DNA from: Chitinophaga solisilvae
Lineage (GTDB): Bacteria; Bacteroidota; Bacteroidia; Chitinophagales; Chitinophagaceae
Assembly: GCF_009928525.1 (NCBI RefSeq)
Contig: NZ_JAABOK010000001.1
Location: 1 to 64,000, forward strand
DNA length: 64,000 bases
Direction of reading: 5' to 3'
The stretch's first letter is position 1. Every line of letters begins with the position of its first letter. Shown piece by piece: positions 7,317 to 16,317 of this stretch. Position numbers and translations under genes: made by a program. The notes beneath the pieces are model-generated. The model was not told where the DNA came from. It did not search any database and was given only the letters and a program-made list of their open reading frames with translations.

Positions 7317-10244
7317 TCAGGCTATTTGTCCGAGACCGCCGGAGACGGCGATATCCGTAATTGCTTCGGAATAAAATACCGGCGGTACATGCCGCAGCGG
7401 CAGCAGGCAGTCGGCTGCTTCCTTGTCTGTGCTGCGGAACCAGCGTTGCCTTGCTTTTGTTTTATCAATAAAATAGAGCTTGCCCAGTTTATACCGGAAG
7501 CTCTCTTCTGTAAATACGGTGCTCATCTCTACGATCACTTCCAGCTGATTGTCATCGTCTGTTTTATGATAGGCGTATACGTATTTGCCATCGCTGCCCT
7601 CGCTGAGCTTCCATCCTTTCTGCTCCATATGTTTGTTGAGCAGGGCGCTTTCCAGGGAGATGTCCTCAAAGTCATGTACCAGCGTAGTATCTGCCTGTTG
7701 GGGAGATAAGGCCGCCACGGGCCTGTCCAGCTGCGGGAATACCTGCACGATGCCCTGTTCTGCAAAGCGTTGTTTCCATTGCAGCAGCTCCAGGTCATCC
7801 AGGTACAACGGGTGCAGCAGCCGGATGGTAGCGTTGTCCGGAATGCTGATGACCTCCTGGTGGAGGTTGAGCAGCTGCCGGTTGTCGCGGCACTGGAAGC
7901 AGGTGAGCAGGCGGTCGTTTTCATCATACAGCGCCCATAATAACCTGTTCGCATATACGAACATAACAGGGTGGTTCAGGAAGAATTGCTGCCATTGGGC
8001 AGGTATCCACTTACGCTGAACTACCAGGTAGTGTTCCAGGCGTTGGGTCTGTAATTTCACCTGTGCGGCTACTTCTTTGGAAAGTGCTTTAAAGGCTTCT
8101 TTCGTTTCTGCAGGCGTGGCTACAGGTATAGCTTTCAGCCGGCGGTTCTTGTCATTGATAAATGCCGGCCTGAAGTTATGATCGATATAGGCGCAGTAGG
8201 TGTCGCCTTTGACAAGGAAGGGTTTGAAAAGACCCTGGAAGCCAAAGTCAGGCACAATGCGGTCGCCCAGTTCATGAATGGTGATGCCCAGTTCATTTGC
8301 GGCATTCTGCAGACCAGCTAACGCTGCCGCACCTACGTTGGATTTGCGCACACGGTATTTGCGGGACATCAGTTCCACCGCCTGCAGGGCTTTGTTGCTG
8401 CCATGTATGGCTAAGGCGCCTACGCCGGCTTCGGCCATCTTCAGGCGCTTGTCGCTGATCCAGTGATTGATGGATGCTTCCAGCTGCGTTGCCAGCTGGT
8501 CATCGCCTACGAGTGCTGCCAGGGTAAGCAGGTACCTGAGTTTGGCATCACCGTTATTACTGCTGTATAAGGAAAAGAGATGTGCGGCAAACTGTCCGCT
8601 GGTCTGGCGGTCTATCAGCTGAAGCAGCGGACGGGCCTCTGCATCGGAGCGGATTTCCTTCACCCGCGACATGCGGTATAATAGAAAGCGCATCATGTCC
8701 TGTGTCAGCAGTGTGCCATCCTGAAGGAACAGGGGTGGTAAGGTGGCGTCGTCCAGCCATTTTTCCAGGGGTCTGGATAGTTTACCGCGCTTCTTCGCGA
8801 AGGCGATCAGCTGGCCGACAGTAGCGGCATTATCTGTTCCGGTGATAGTATCGCCCAGTGTTTCGAGCATGAGGTCGCGCGCATCGTCGTTGATTTCGCG
8901 GTGGAGCGCCTGTTGCAGCAGTTCCCGGGCGGCGGCTGAATTCAGCCTGCAAAGGATTTGTACGGCGGTGAGTCGTTGCTCTGCTTTTTTATGCTGCAGC
9001 AGTTCTCCCGCTTTTTCCAGCGCCTGCGGATGTTCGGCCAGTATAACGGCAACGAGCGTACGTACAGACTTCAGCTTATGCAACGTGAAATCCCACAGGC
9101 GGTCAAAATACAGGCTCCTGTCCAGCTGCATGAGCTGTGGCAGGATGATGCGGGCATCATAATCTTTTTCTACGGCGCTGAGCAGTAACGATACGGCGCG
9201 GTTACCCAGCTGTTCCCGGATGGTTTTAAAGGCCAGGGGATGCAGGTAGCGTTTATCTGTCAGGTGTTCTTCCAGATATGTTATCGCAGAAAATTTATCC
9301 TGTACAAGTATTTCTTTAACAGCAACAACTTCCGGCAGCAGCTGTTCATCATTGATTTCAGCGGCGCCGGCGGGTTGCCGGAAAAGTTGTCCGGCCAGGG
9401 TTGTATTGTATTGCTCCAGGTAGGCGTAAGCAGCTTCTGTCAGCAGGGTATTATATTTCTCCGGTTGATGTGCAGCCAGAGAATAATAACCCATCAGCCG
9501 GGCGGCATAGTCCGGTACCTGTGCGAGGTGTTGTGTGGATTGTGCTATCAGTGTTTCATATTTCGCAATATTATTCTGCAGCAGCACACGGGTAAGTTCG
9601 TAATGTATCTGCCCTTTGAATGGTTGCTGCAGCACACTTTCCAGGTATGCTGTTTCCCGCTCCGGATGGGCTTTTGAGAGCAGGCGGTAGAAGAGGGAAT
9701 TCCAGCCTTTCTGTTTCCAGGTGTTCACCCAGGCATCCACCACATGCCATTCGGCGCTTTTAATCAGGTCCTGCAGAAATTTGCGCAGGGGAGTGAATTT
9801 AAGTGGTGTAAGATCATAGTTGTTGCCATCGCCGGAGTAGCTGATCAGGTAAGAGCCTATCTCTTCCGGTGTGCAGCCGCGTTGCTGCAGGTAGCTGGTA
9901 AAATAGCTGAACCGGAGTACAATAGAGGAGGAGGTGCCTGGTGCGTCCAGCAATGGTACGATGTGTTGCAGGAAACGTTCCCTGCATTCCTGCCAGGTAA
10001 GCGGATCGGCCAGCAGCTGCAGAATAAGGCGATCGTTATCATCCCACTGATCCGGAAGGCGGAGCAGCTGAATAAAAACGCCCATCTGCCTGGCGCTTTC
10101 TGCATCCTGTATAACGGGTGCGGTAATAATTTGTCCGGTAAGGAAATCTACCCCGGCCTGAAGCTGCGCATTGATGTCATTGTGTTCATTGAGTTGTTTC
10201 CGTTGTTCAATAAAAGGTAGTATAGTTTCCTTAGTGTATGGCAT
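7317..10244 (-). CDS. DUF4132-type protein, last gene of the MoxR/VWA operon
   Basis: This 975-residue soluble protein is rich in alpha-helical, HEAT-like Leu/Ala repeats over about 1-660. The C-terminal portion (about 700-930) has the DUF4132 look: VATPAETKEAFKALSKEV, HYLVVQRKWIPAQWQQFFLNHPVMF, then FRYKLGKLYFIDK near the end. DUF4132 occurs in E. coli YehI and MolR, both encoded near AAA+/VWA genes. It lacks a recognisable WGR domain at the N-terminus. It follows the VWA gene with an 18-bp gap and closes a six-gene operon. The function is unknown; it may be a scaffold or client-binding subunit of the MoxR-VWA machine, which is inference. Confidence 0.7.
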   Translation of the reverse strand: MPYTKETILPFIEQRKQLNEHNDINAQLQAGVDFLTGQIITAPVIQDAESARQMGVFIQLLRLPDQWDDNDRLILQLLADPLTWQECRERFLQHIVPLLDAPGTSSSIVLRFSYFTSYLQQRGCTPEEIGSYLISYSGDGNNYDLTPLKFTPLRKFLQDLIKSAEWHVVDAWVNTWKQKGWNSLFYRLLSKAHPERETAYLESVLQQPFKGQIHYELTRVLLQNNIAKYETLIAQSTQHLAQVPDYAARLMGYYSLAAHQPEKYNTLLTEAAYAYLEQYNTTLAGQLFRQPAGAAEINDEQLLPEVVAVKEILVQDKFSAITYLEEHLTDKRYLHPLAFKTIREQLGNRAVSLLLSAVEKDYDARIILPQLMQLDRSLYFDRLWDFTLHKLKSVRTLVAVILAEHPQALEKAGELLQHKKAEQRLTAVQILCRLNSAAARELLQQALHREINDDARDLMLETLGDTITGTDNAATVGQLIAFAKKRGKLSRPLEKWLDDATLPPLFLQDGTLLTQDMMRFLLYRMSRVKEIRSDAEARPLLQLIDRQTSGQFAAHLFSLYSSNNGDAKLRYLLTLAALVGDDQLATQLEASINHWISDKRLKMAEAGVGALAIHGSNKALQAVELMSRKYRVRKSNVGAAALAGLQNAANELGITIHELGDRIVPDFGFQGLFKPFLVKGDTYCAYIDHNFRPAFINDKNRRLKAIPVATPAETKEAFKALSKEVAAQVKLQTQRLEHYLVVQRKWIPAQWQQFFLNHPVMFVYANRLLWALYDENDRLLTCFQCRDNRQLLNLHQEVISIPDNATIRLLHPLYLDDLELLQWKQRFAEQGIVQVFPQLDRPVAALSPQQADTTLVHDFEDISLESALLNKHMEQKGWKLSEGSDGKYVYAYHKTDDDNQLEVIVEMSTVFTEESFRYKLGKLYFIDKTKARQRWFRSTDKEAADCLLPLRHVPPVFYSEAITDIAVSGGLGQIA

Positions 10245-10262
10245 AAGGTTTAAATAGGTTCT

Positions 10263-11396
10263 TTATTTTTTCAGGACAATATCTTCTTTGGCTGCCCATT
10301 GTGCAATGTCCTGTTTGCTCAGTGCTGTTGCCATGAGGTCCGGGAATTTGTCGGGTGTACAGGCAAATACCGGAATTCCCAGCTGTGCGAGGAACTGTGC
10401 ATTGTCGTGGTCATAGGAAGGCGCTCCTTCATCGTTCAGCGCCAGCAGTACCACCACCTGCACACCGCTGGCGGCCAGTTCAGTAAAGCGTTTGCGCATG
10501 CCCGGCTCATCGCCGCCTTCATACAGATCGGTGATGAGAACCAGCACTGTGTCTGCCGGCCTGGTAACTATCTGTCCGCAGTAGGTGAGCGCAGCGTTAA
10601 TATCGGTGCCGCCACCCAGCTGTACGCCGAACAGTAATTCTACCGGGTCCTGCAGTTCTTCGGTAAGGTCGGCCACAGCGGTATCAAATACAACCATCCG
10701 GGTTTGTACGGCCGGGATGGAAGCCATTACAGCGCCAAAGATACCGGAATAAACCACAGATGTTCCCATAGAGCCGCTCTGATCTATACAAAGTATCACA
10801 TCTTTGAGGGAGGACCTTTTACGGCCGTATCCCATCAATGTCTGCGGAATAATTGTTTTGTAATCCTCCTGGTAGTGCTGCAGGTTTTTTCTGATGGTCA
10901 GGTCCCAGTTGATTTCATTATGTCTGGGTCTGCGGTTGCGGATACTTCTGTTCAGACTGCCGCTGATGGCCTGGTGCATGGGCTGCGACAGTTTTTTCAT
11001 CAGCTCGTCCACCACTTTACGGACTACCTGCCTGGCGGTATCTTTTGTTTTATCGGGAATGACGCGGCTGAGCGTCATGAGCGACGCTACCAGCTGTACA
11101 TCCGGTTCTACGTTTTCCAGCATTTCCTTCTCGAAAAGCATTTCGGTAAGGTTCAGGCGCTTGAGCGCATCCTTCTGCATGACCTGTACTACAGAGGCCG
11201 GGAAATAGGTGCGTATGTCTCCGAGCCAGCGGCTTACATTGGGAGAAGAGGCTCCCAGACCGCCTTTGCGCGTGCTGTCGTACAGCGCTTCCAGTGTTTT
11301 ATCTACCTGCAGATCTTCTTTATTGAGGGAAAAGGCGGTGCCGTCATTCGTTTCTCCTCCTAATATCAACCGCCATCTGCGTATATTCTCTTCCAT
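10263..11396 (-). CDS. VWA domain protein of a MoxR-type operon (YehP-like)
   Basis: The 377-residue protein has a helical N-terminal region (1-195) and a C-terminal von Willebrand A domain. The metal-ion-dependent adhesion site is complete: DQSGS at 205-209, the Thr in GGGTDIN near 270, and the Asp in LITDLYEGGDE near 290. Cytosolic VWA proteins of this kind work with MoxR AAA+ ATPases in protein remodelling or cofactor insertion. Its size and arrangement match E. coli YehP. Its start codon overlaps the TAA of the DUF5682 gene by one base (TAATG), so the two are translationally coupled. Confidence 0.85.
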   Translation of the reverse strand: MEENIRRWRLILGGETNDGTAFSLNKEDLQVDKTLEALYDSTRKGGLGASSPNVSRWLGDIRTYFPASVVQVMQKDALKRLNLTEMLFEKEMLENVEPDVQLVASLMTLSRVIPDKTKDTARQVVRKVVDELMKKLSQPMHQAISGSLNRSIRNRRPRHNEINWDLTIRKNLQHYQEDYKTIIPQTLMGYGRKRSSLKDVILCIDQSGSMGTSVVYSGIFGAVMASIPAVQTRMVVFDTAVADLTEELQDPVELLFGVQLGGGTDINAALTYCGQIVTRPADTVLVLITDLYEGGDEPGMRKRFTELAASGVQVVVLLALNDEGAPSYDHDNAQFLAQLGIPVFACTPDKFPDLMATALSKQDIAQWAAKEDIVLKK

Positions 11397-13723
11397 TATT
11401 TCATTTTTTGATGTGATGAAGTATCAAAAAATCCCAGGATATTCATGACTACCGGAATTCCTTTCTCCGCACGGTTTTCGTCAATATCTGACGATACTGT
11501 GCCGGTAACGGACGGCTGACTGCCGCCGCCGGATTTCACTTTTTCACCCAGTTTTTTTCTTTCCGGGGCGGTAAAGTTAGAAAACGTGCGGCGTAATAAC
11601 GGTAATACCTGTATGAAAATATCATTTTCCAGCTGAGAAACCCAATTTTGTACCATGCTCCACAGGGATTCATCCAGTAGCAGCAGGGAACCGCTGCCTT
11701 TCAGAAATCCTTCCAGCCAGGCGGCGGAACGGCCCGGAGGGTTGGCGGTAGACATGGCCACGCTGAAGGCATTGGCGGGTTTATCATGTTCCATTACCTT
11801 GAAATCCAGTAACAGGCGCGTAGCATAACCAGCTATTACAGCAGCGGTTTGCGGATTGGCAGCTATCTGTCCGAGTGTATGCTGCCAGTCGCCTGTCAGC
11901 GCCCCATCCTGTAACAGGCTGATGGCGTCGTTCATGGCCATGAATTTATCCAGCAGCTCCAGGGCAGCATCTTCTGCGACCGATGTACAGGCTGCAGGTA
12001 AACTGATACATACCCGGCTGATCATACTTTCCACGATGCCCATGACCAGGGCGGCATCCGTTTTACGGACGTTGCCATAACGGGTGATGTTCACCAGGGA
12101 GGGAATAACTTCCAGTAACTGCAATACGTCGCCGGAGGCTGCCGCCAGGTTATTGATACGTTGTATGAGTATATCCACCACATCAGGTAATTCCGCCGGG
12201 ATAGCGGATTCCAGCATGTTGCATACTTCTGTGAGGGTACCGGTTTGCTGCGCGCTGTCTGTAATATACTGTGTTACTGCTGTTACTACTGTATTACCCC
12301 AGGTACCTTTTTCTATCACGTCTACCGAAAAGGAGGGATTCCATTGTACGCGCCAGTGCTCCTTGAAGGTGCCTTTGCCGGATACATCGTAACGTACGCC
12401 CCAGTGGATTCCCAGGAGATCCAGCCGGTGCAGGAAAATACTTCTTTCCAGGTCGGTGTCTTTCCGGAGATCCAGCATGTAATCCTTGAAGTCGGCGGTC
12501 TGCGGCATGCGCAGTTTTTTCTGTAGTTTCTCTATATCTGCCTGCAGTGGTGGTCTGGGAATATCAGCCGGTACGCTGCCGATGCGGTTGCTGATAATCA
12601 GCTGTTCTTTTATCAGCTGCATCAGCATAGGTTCCCCGTTACATAAAATGCTGAGGGTAGCTTCGTTCAGTTCTTCCAGGCCGGGGCGGGAAAACTGCCG
12701 CAGGGAGGCCAGGGCGTTGGCAAGTCTGACTGCCTCCATAACGTGGGCGGCGGAAGTATCCTGCTGCTGTTCCCTGAAAAGCTTTGCTACCAGCGACATC
12801 CAGCGGACGCCATCATCATCCGGGTGATGCCAGATATGGTCATACCATCCGGGAGAAGGTACGCCTGCGCCGTAACCGCTGGCATAACTCAAACGGCTGT
12901 ACGTCCATGGAATCCAGGTGCAGTCTGTTTTTACTTTGGGCAATCCCTTTAACAGGTCGTTATCTTCTTTCTGCTTAGGCATCTGTTGCAGAGAGGGAGC
13001 GTGCCACGCGCCACATATCACGGCGATGCGCTGGAACATTTCTTTTTCCGCCTGCCGTATCAGTTTACGCATCCAGGCTTCGCGCAGCTGTTCCATGCGG
13101 TTGTCTTTAACGGGCAGTTCTTCGCGCAGCGCCTGCATGGCGTCGCTGACAGCTTCAAACACCTGTTCCGGCTGCCGGCGGTATTCGAACATATGTTCCC
13201 ACCAGCGTTCCCCGTCATCATAACCGGCCGCGGCCGCCAGGTGGGCAATAGGATCGCTGTATACAGGACCTTCTTCCATAGCGGGCAGGGAAGCTGCAGG
13301 TATAGTAGTGGTACTGTCTTTGGCAGCTTCCCGGGTATGCCGGTTGAATGTTTCCGTTGTTATTTCCGGTTCTGCTGCTGCTACACCGGCCTGCTGCTCC
13401 TGCTCAATACCGAATACATGGGTAAGGGGCAGGTCCATAAAACGCACGTGGATATTATGTTTGCGGGCATAGCTTATCGCCTGCCATTCCGGGGAATAGT
13501 CAGCAAACGGATAGAAGCAGGAGTGCTGCGGGTTATCCGGCTGATAAACGAGTATGGCTACCGGCGGCTGTAATCCTTCCTGACCGGCCCATTGCAGTAT
13601 GGCGTCTGCCTCGGGCGGACCTTCCACCAGCACAATGTCCGGCTGCAGTTCCTCCAGAAAGGCTTTCACATTTCTGGCAGAGCCGGGACCATGGTGCCTG
13701 ATCCCTAATATATGTACAGACAT
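11396..13723 (-). CDS. DUF5682 family protein (YehM-like)
   Basis: A 775-residue cytosolic protein with the N-terminal signature GIRHHGPGSA (7-16), then PDIVLVEGPPEAD (28-40) and later ICGAWHAPSL. The GxxH and Glu motifs resemble the TraB/TIKI/EreA-like putative metallohydrolase fold, which suggests catalytic potential; this is inference from motifs. The remaining length is helical without recognised domains. The protein corresponds to the DUF5682 family that accompanies MoxR and VWA genes, as in E. coli YehM. It starts 30 bp after the MoxR gene and overlaps the VWA gene by one base. Confidence 0.75.
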   Translation of the reverse strand: MSVHILGIRHHGPGSARNVKAFLEELQPDIVLVEGPPEADAILQWAGQEGLQPPVAILVYQPDNPQHSCFYPFADYSPEWQAISYARKHNIHVRFMDLPLTHVFGIEQEQQAGVAAAEPEITTETFNRHTREAAKDSTTTIPAASLPAMEEGPVYSDPIAHLAAAAGYDDGERWWEHMFEYRRQPEQVFEAVSDAMQALREELPVKDNRMEQLREAWMRKLIRQAEKEMFQRIAVICGAWHAPSLQQMPKQKEDNDLLKGLPKVKTDCTWIPWTYSRLSYASGYGAGVPSPGWYDHIWHHPDDDGVRWMSLVAKLFREQQQDTSAAHVMEAVRLANALASLRQFSRPGLEELNEATLSILCNGEPMLMQLIKEQLIISNRIGSVPADIPRPPLQADIEKLQKKLRMPQTADFKDYMLDLRKDTDLERSIFLHRLDLLGIHWGVRYDVSGKGTFKEHWRVQWNPSFSVDVIEKGTWGNTVVTAVTQYITDSAQQTGTLTEVCNMLESAIPAELPDVVDILIQRINNLAAASGDVLQLLEVIPSLVNITRYGNVRKTDAALVMGIVESMISRVCISLPAACTSVAEDAALELLDKFMAMNDAISLLQDGALTGDWQHTLGQIAANPQTAAVIAGYATRLLLDFKVMEHDKPANAFSVAMSTANPPGRSAAWLEGFLKGSGSLLLLDESLWSMVQNWVSQLENDIFIQVLPLLRRTFSNFTAPERKKLGEKVKSGGGSQPSVTGTVSSDIDENRAEKGIPVVMNILGFFDTSSHQKMK

Positions 13724-13753
13724 GTTAACTGCTTGAATTCAGGTAATGAAATA

Positions 13754-14833
13754 CTATTCCAGGTCGCGGCAGGCGCGGTATACATCTTTCCAGTCCTCCC
13801 TGGTTTTCACGACGGTCTCCAGGTATTCCTGCCAGATGATTTTATCCTGTACCGGATCCTTTACCACGGCGCCTATGATACCTGCTGCCAGATCGGCCGC
13901 TGTCAGCGTACCATCGCCGAAGTAAGCAGCCAGCGTCAATCCGCTGTTGACAACGGAAATGGCTTCTGCCGTACTCAGGGTAGTTCCTGGAGATTTGATT
14001 TTTGTTTTGCCATCCAGCGTAATGCCGTTGCGCAGTTCCCGGAAGATGGTGACAATTCTGCGGATCTCTTCCAGGGCGGGCTTCTCCGCCGGCAGCTCCA
14101 TCACTTTCTCAAAACTAGCTACCCTTCTTCTGACTATATCTATTTCCTCTTCCATAGATGCAGGTACAGGAAGGATAACGGTATTGAACCTACGCTTTAA
14201 TGCGCTGGATAATTCATTGACGCCCTTATCGCGGTTGTTGGCAGTAGCGATAACGTTGAAGCCTTTTGCTGCCTGTACTTCCGTATTGAGTTCCGGAACG
14301 GGCAGTGTTTTTTCAGACAGGATGGTAATCAGGGTATCCTGTACATCTGCGCCGATGCGTGTCAGTTCTTCAATGCGGGCAATCTTACCTTCCTGCATCG
14401 CGCGCATCACGGGTGTTTCTACCAGCGCCTGCCTGGAAGGGCCTTCTGCCAGCAGCCGGGCATAGTTCCAGCTGTAGCGGATACTTTCCTCGCTGGTGCC
14501 GGCAGTTCCCTGGATGATCCTGGTGGAATCACCACTGATGGCTGCCGCCAGGTGTTCGCTCACCCAGCTTTTAGCTGTTCCCGGCAGACCATACAGCAGC
14601 AGGGCGCGGTCAGTTGCCAGCGTGGCTACCGCAATTTCCATCAGGCGCTTGCTGCCGATATATTTGGGGGTAATCTCAAAACCGTTTTTCAGCTTGCCGC
14701 CTGTCAGGTAGGTTACCACTGATTGCGGTGACAGCAGCCAGTTGTGCGGTTTGCGGCCGTCGTCCTGTTTCTTCAGTTCTTCCAGCTCCTGGGCAAATTG
14801 CGTTTCAGCGTGTTGACGTAAAATGTCTGACAT
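13754..14833 (-). CDS. MoxR-family AAA+ ATPase (YehL-like)
   Basis: This 359-residue AAA+ ATPase has Walker A GLPGTAKS at 82-89. A Walker B-like segment is degenerate (KIARIEELTR instead of the usual hhhhDE). Sensor 1 is in VIATANNRDKGVNELSSALKRRFN, including the arginine-rich end of that block. A helical lid follows at about 230-350. MoxR ATPases remodel protein complexes together with VWA partners. The gene stands 11 bp after the DUF5691 gene and 30 bp before DUF5682. The Asp-to-Glu change in the Walker B region is shared with the E. coli YehL type as far as I recall, so activity is still expected. Confidence 0.88.
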   Translation of the reverse strand: MSDILRQHAETQFAQELEELKKQDDGRKPHNWLLSPQSVVTYLTGGKLKNGFEITPKYIGSKRLMEIAVATLATDRALLLYGLPGTAKSWVSEHLAAAISGDSTRIIQGTAGTSEESIRYSWNYARLLAEGPSRQALVETPVMRAMQEGKIARIEELTRIGADVQDTLITILSEKTLPVPELNTEVQAAKGFNVIATANNRDKGVNELSSALKRRFNTVILPVPASMEEEIDIVRRRVASFEKVMELPAEKPALEEIRRIVTIFRELRNGITLDGKTKIKSPGTTLSTAEAISVVNSGLTLAAYFGDGTLTAADLAAGIIGAVVKDPVQDKIIWQEYLETVVKTREDWKDVYRACRDLE

Positions 14834-14844
14834 AATTTATCTGA

Positions 14845-16317
14845 TTAACTTTTTGGGAATGCTTTTGTAATCAATATTCTGGTTTGTAACAATCCGGTAA
14901 GGTGCATCATAATGCTCTTCCAGTATGTTTTATAATTTTCATGCTGCGATTCAATGCCTTCCAGCTGATCCACCATGGATACCGGCAGTACCCCGACGGT
15001 GTTGCTCATATAGGACTGGTTATAGATGTACGGATTGCCTGCGCAGTACTGCAGTATTTTCAGCGCCAGTTCCGGACTCCAGGTTGCCGGCTGCTGCAGG
15101 GCATATTCCAGTATCTCCGTCGGGTATTTGTCAAAGTACTGCAGACTGTATGCCTCCTGCTGCTCCTCCGGCAGTAGTGGTAGCAGGTCCATATAGAAGG
15201 TATCACTGTAACGCATAAACGTAGCTGCGCGTTTATGGTCACTGAACCAGGTGATGGCATTCACCAGCGCTACTATAAAGGGTTGTAGCGCCTGCTGCTG
15301 ATGGAAGCGCTGCACCACTTCCTCAAAGGAACAATTGAAGTGCTTTTCCCATACACGTGGGTGAACAAACCCGATCAGCTGTCCGATAATGTAATCGGTA
15401 TCCGGAACATTTTTATTGCTGCTCAGTTTTTCAATACCGCTTCTGAACACCTGCTCGTTGATGTTTTCAGGGAGGGTGCAGATGATATCCCCGTTATCAT
15501 TTATTTGCACAGCATCACGCAGCACTTCCAGATACAGCTCATGCAGGGACGCTTCCGGAATTTTTTTGAGCAGCAGCAGGGCTTCTTCCCGTACCTGTTT
15601 GCTTTTTTCCAGCATCAGGGATTCCAGCCATGGCGCATCATCCGGACCGATATGATGTTGTAACGCGCCAAGGAGTTCTGTTTTGGCAGCCGCATTTTCT
15701 TTGGTCCATGTCTGCCGCAACCAGGAGAGTGCGGTGGCTGGCTCTTTATCCCGCAGGGTTTTGAGTGCTATCAGCCGCTGGGCAGTAGTACCGTTCTGCC
15801 ATTGATCTTCCAGGGAGGTGGTGACAACGGAAAAATTCCACTCATTATTGAACTGCGCCAGCCATTCCCCGCGTTTACCGCAACAGGCGGCAGCCCTTAC
15901 GCGCAGCGCTTTATGGCGGTAAGCCGTTTCCAGCACCAGGGGCAGGTAATCGGGCGGTACCAGCTGCTGTGCCGCAGCGCAGTATTCCAGCCACAATCCC
16001 GGCAATATATGGTTGTCGGTGTCCAGCGCCTGCTGTAATGCTTTGATGGCAGCAGAGCTGCAGTAAGGTTTATCCTCCGGATCACAAACGGGCACCGGTG
16101 CGGTACCGGTGGAAGAGAGTGCCTGTACGCCGCTCTGGCGGTAGTTATAGGTGACAGCCGCGATGTGGAGCAACTGGTCTTCCCGGTCCAGCGCAGGAGT
16201 GGCCAGTATCTGCATGGCAGCATCCAGCAGCGGGCCTTGCGGCAGGCCGTGGGTATCTGCCGGTTTTTTGGCCGTGCCCAGCATGGCGGTATTGATAATA
16301 TTATTCCAGTACTGCAT
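14845..16317 (-). CDS. DUF5691 family protein
   Basis: From the ATG at 16317 this is a 490-residue, alpha-helical, cytosolic protein (N-terminus MQYWNNIINTAMLGTAKKP). The frame is open 58 codons further upstream but that part lies inside the SWIM gene, and the ATG at 16317 overlaps the SWIM stop codon by one base (TAATG). That coupling decides the start. HEAT-like segments such as LVLETAYRHKALRVRAAACCGKRGEWLA are seen near 190-220. It belongs to the DUF5691 family found in these operons. Its function is unknown; a structural or adaptor role is the simplest guess. Confidence 0.7.
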   Translation of the reverse strand: MQYWNNIINTAMLGTAKKPADTHGLPQGPLLDAAMQILATPALDREDQLLHIAAVTYNYRQSGVQALSSTGTAPVPVCDPEDKPYCSSAAIKALQQALDTDNHILPGLWLEYCAAAQQLVPPDYLPLVLETAYRHKALRVRAAACCGKRGEWLAQFNNEWNFSVVTTSLEDQWQNGTTAQRLIALKTLRDKEPATALSWLRQTWTKENAAAKTELLGALQHHIGPDDAPWLESLMLEKSKQVREEALLLLKKIPEASLHELYLEVLRDAVQINDNGDIICTLPENINEQVFRSGIEKLSSNKNVPDTDYIIGQLIGFVHPRVWEKHFNCSFEEVVQRFHQQQALQPFIVALVNAITWFSDHKRAATFMRYSDTFYMDLLPLLPEEQQEAYSLQYFDKYPTEILEYALQQPATWSPELALKILQYCAGNPYIYNQSYMSNTVGVLPVSMVDQLEGIESQHENYKTYWKSIMMHLTGLLQTRILITKAFPKS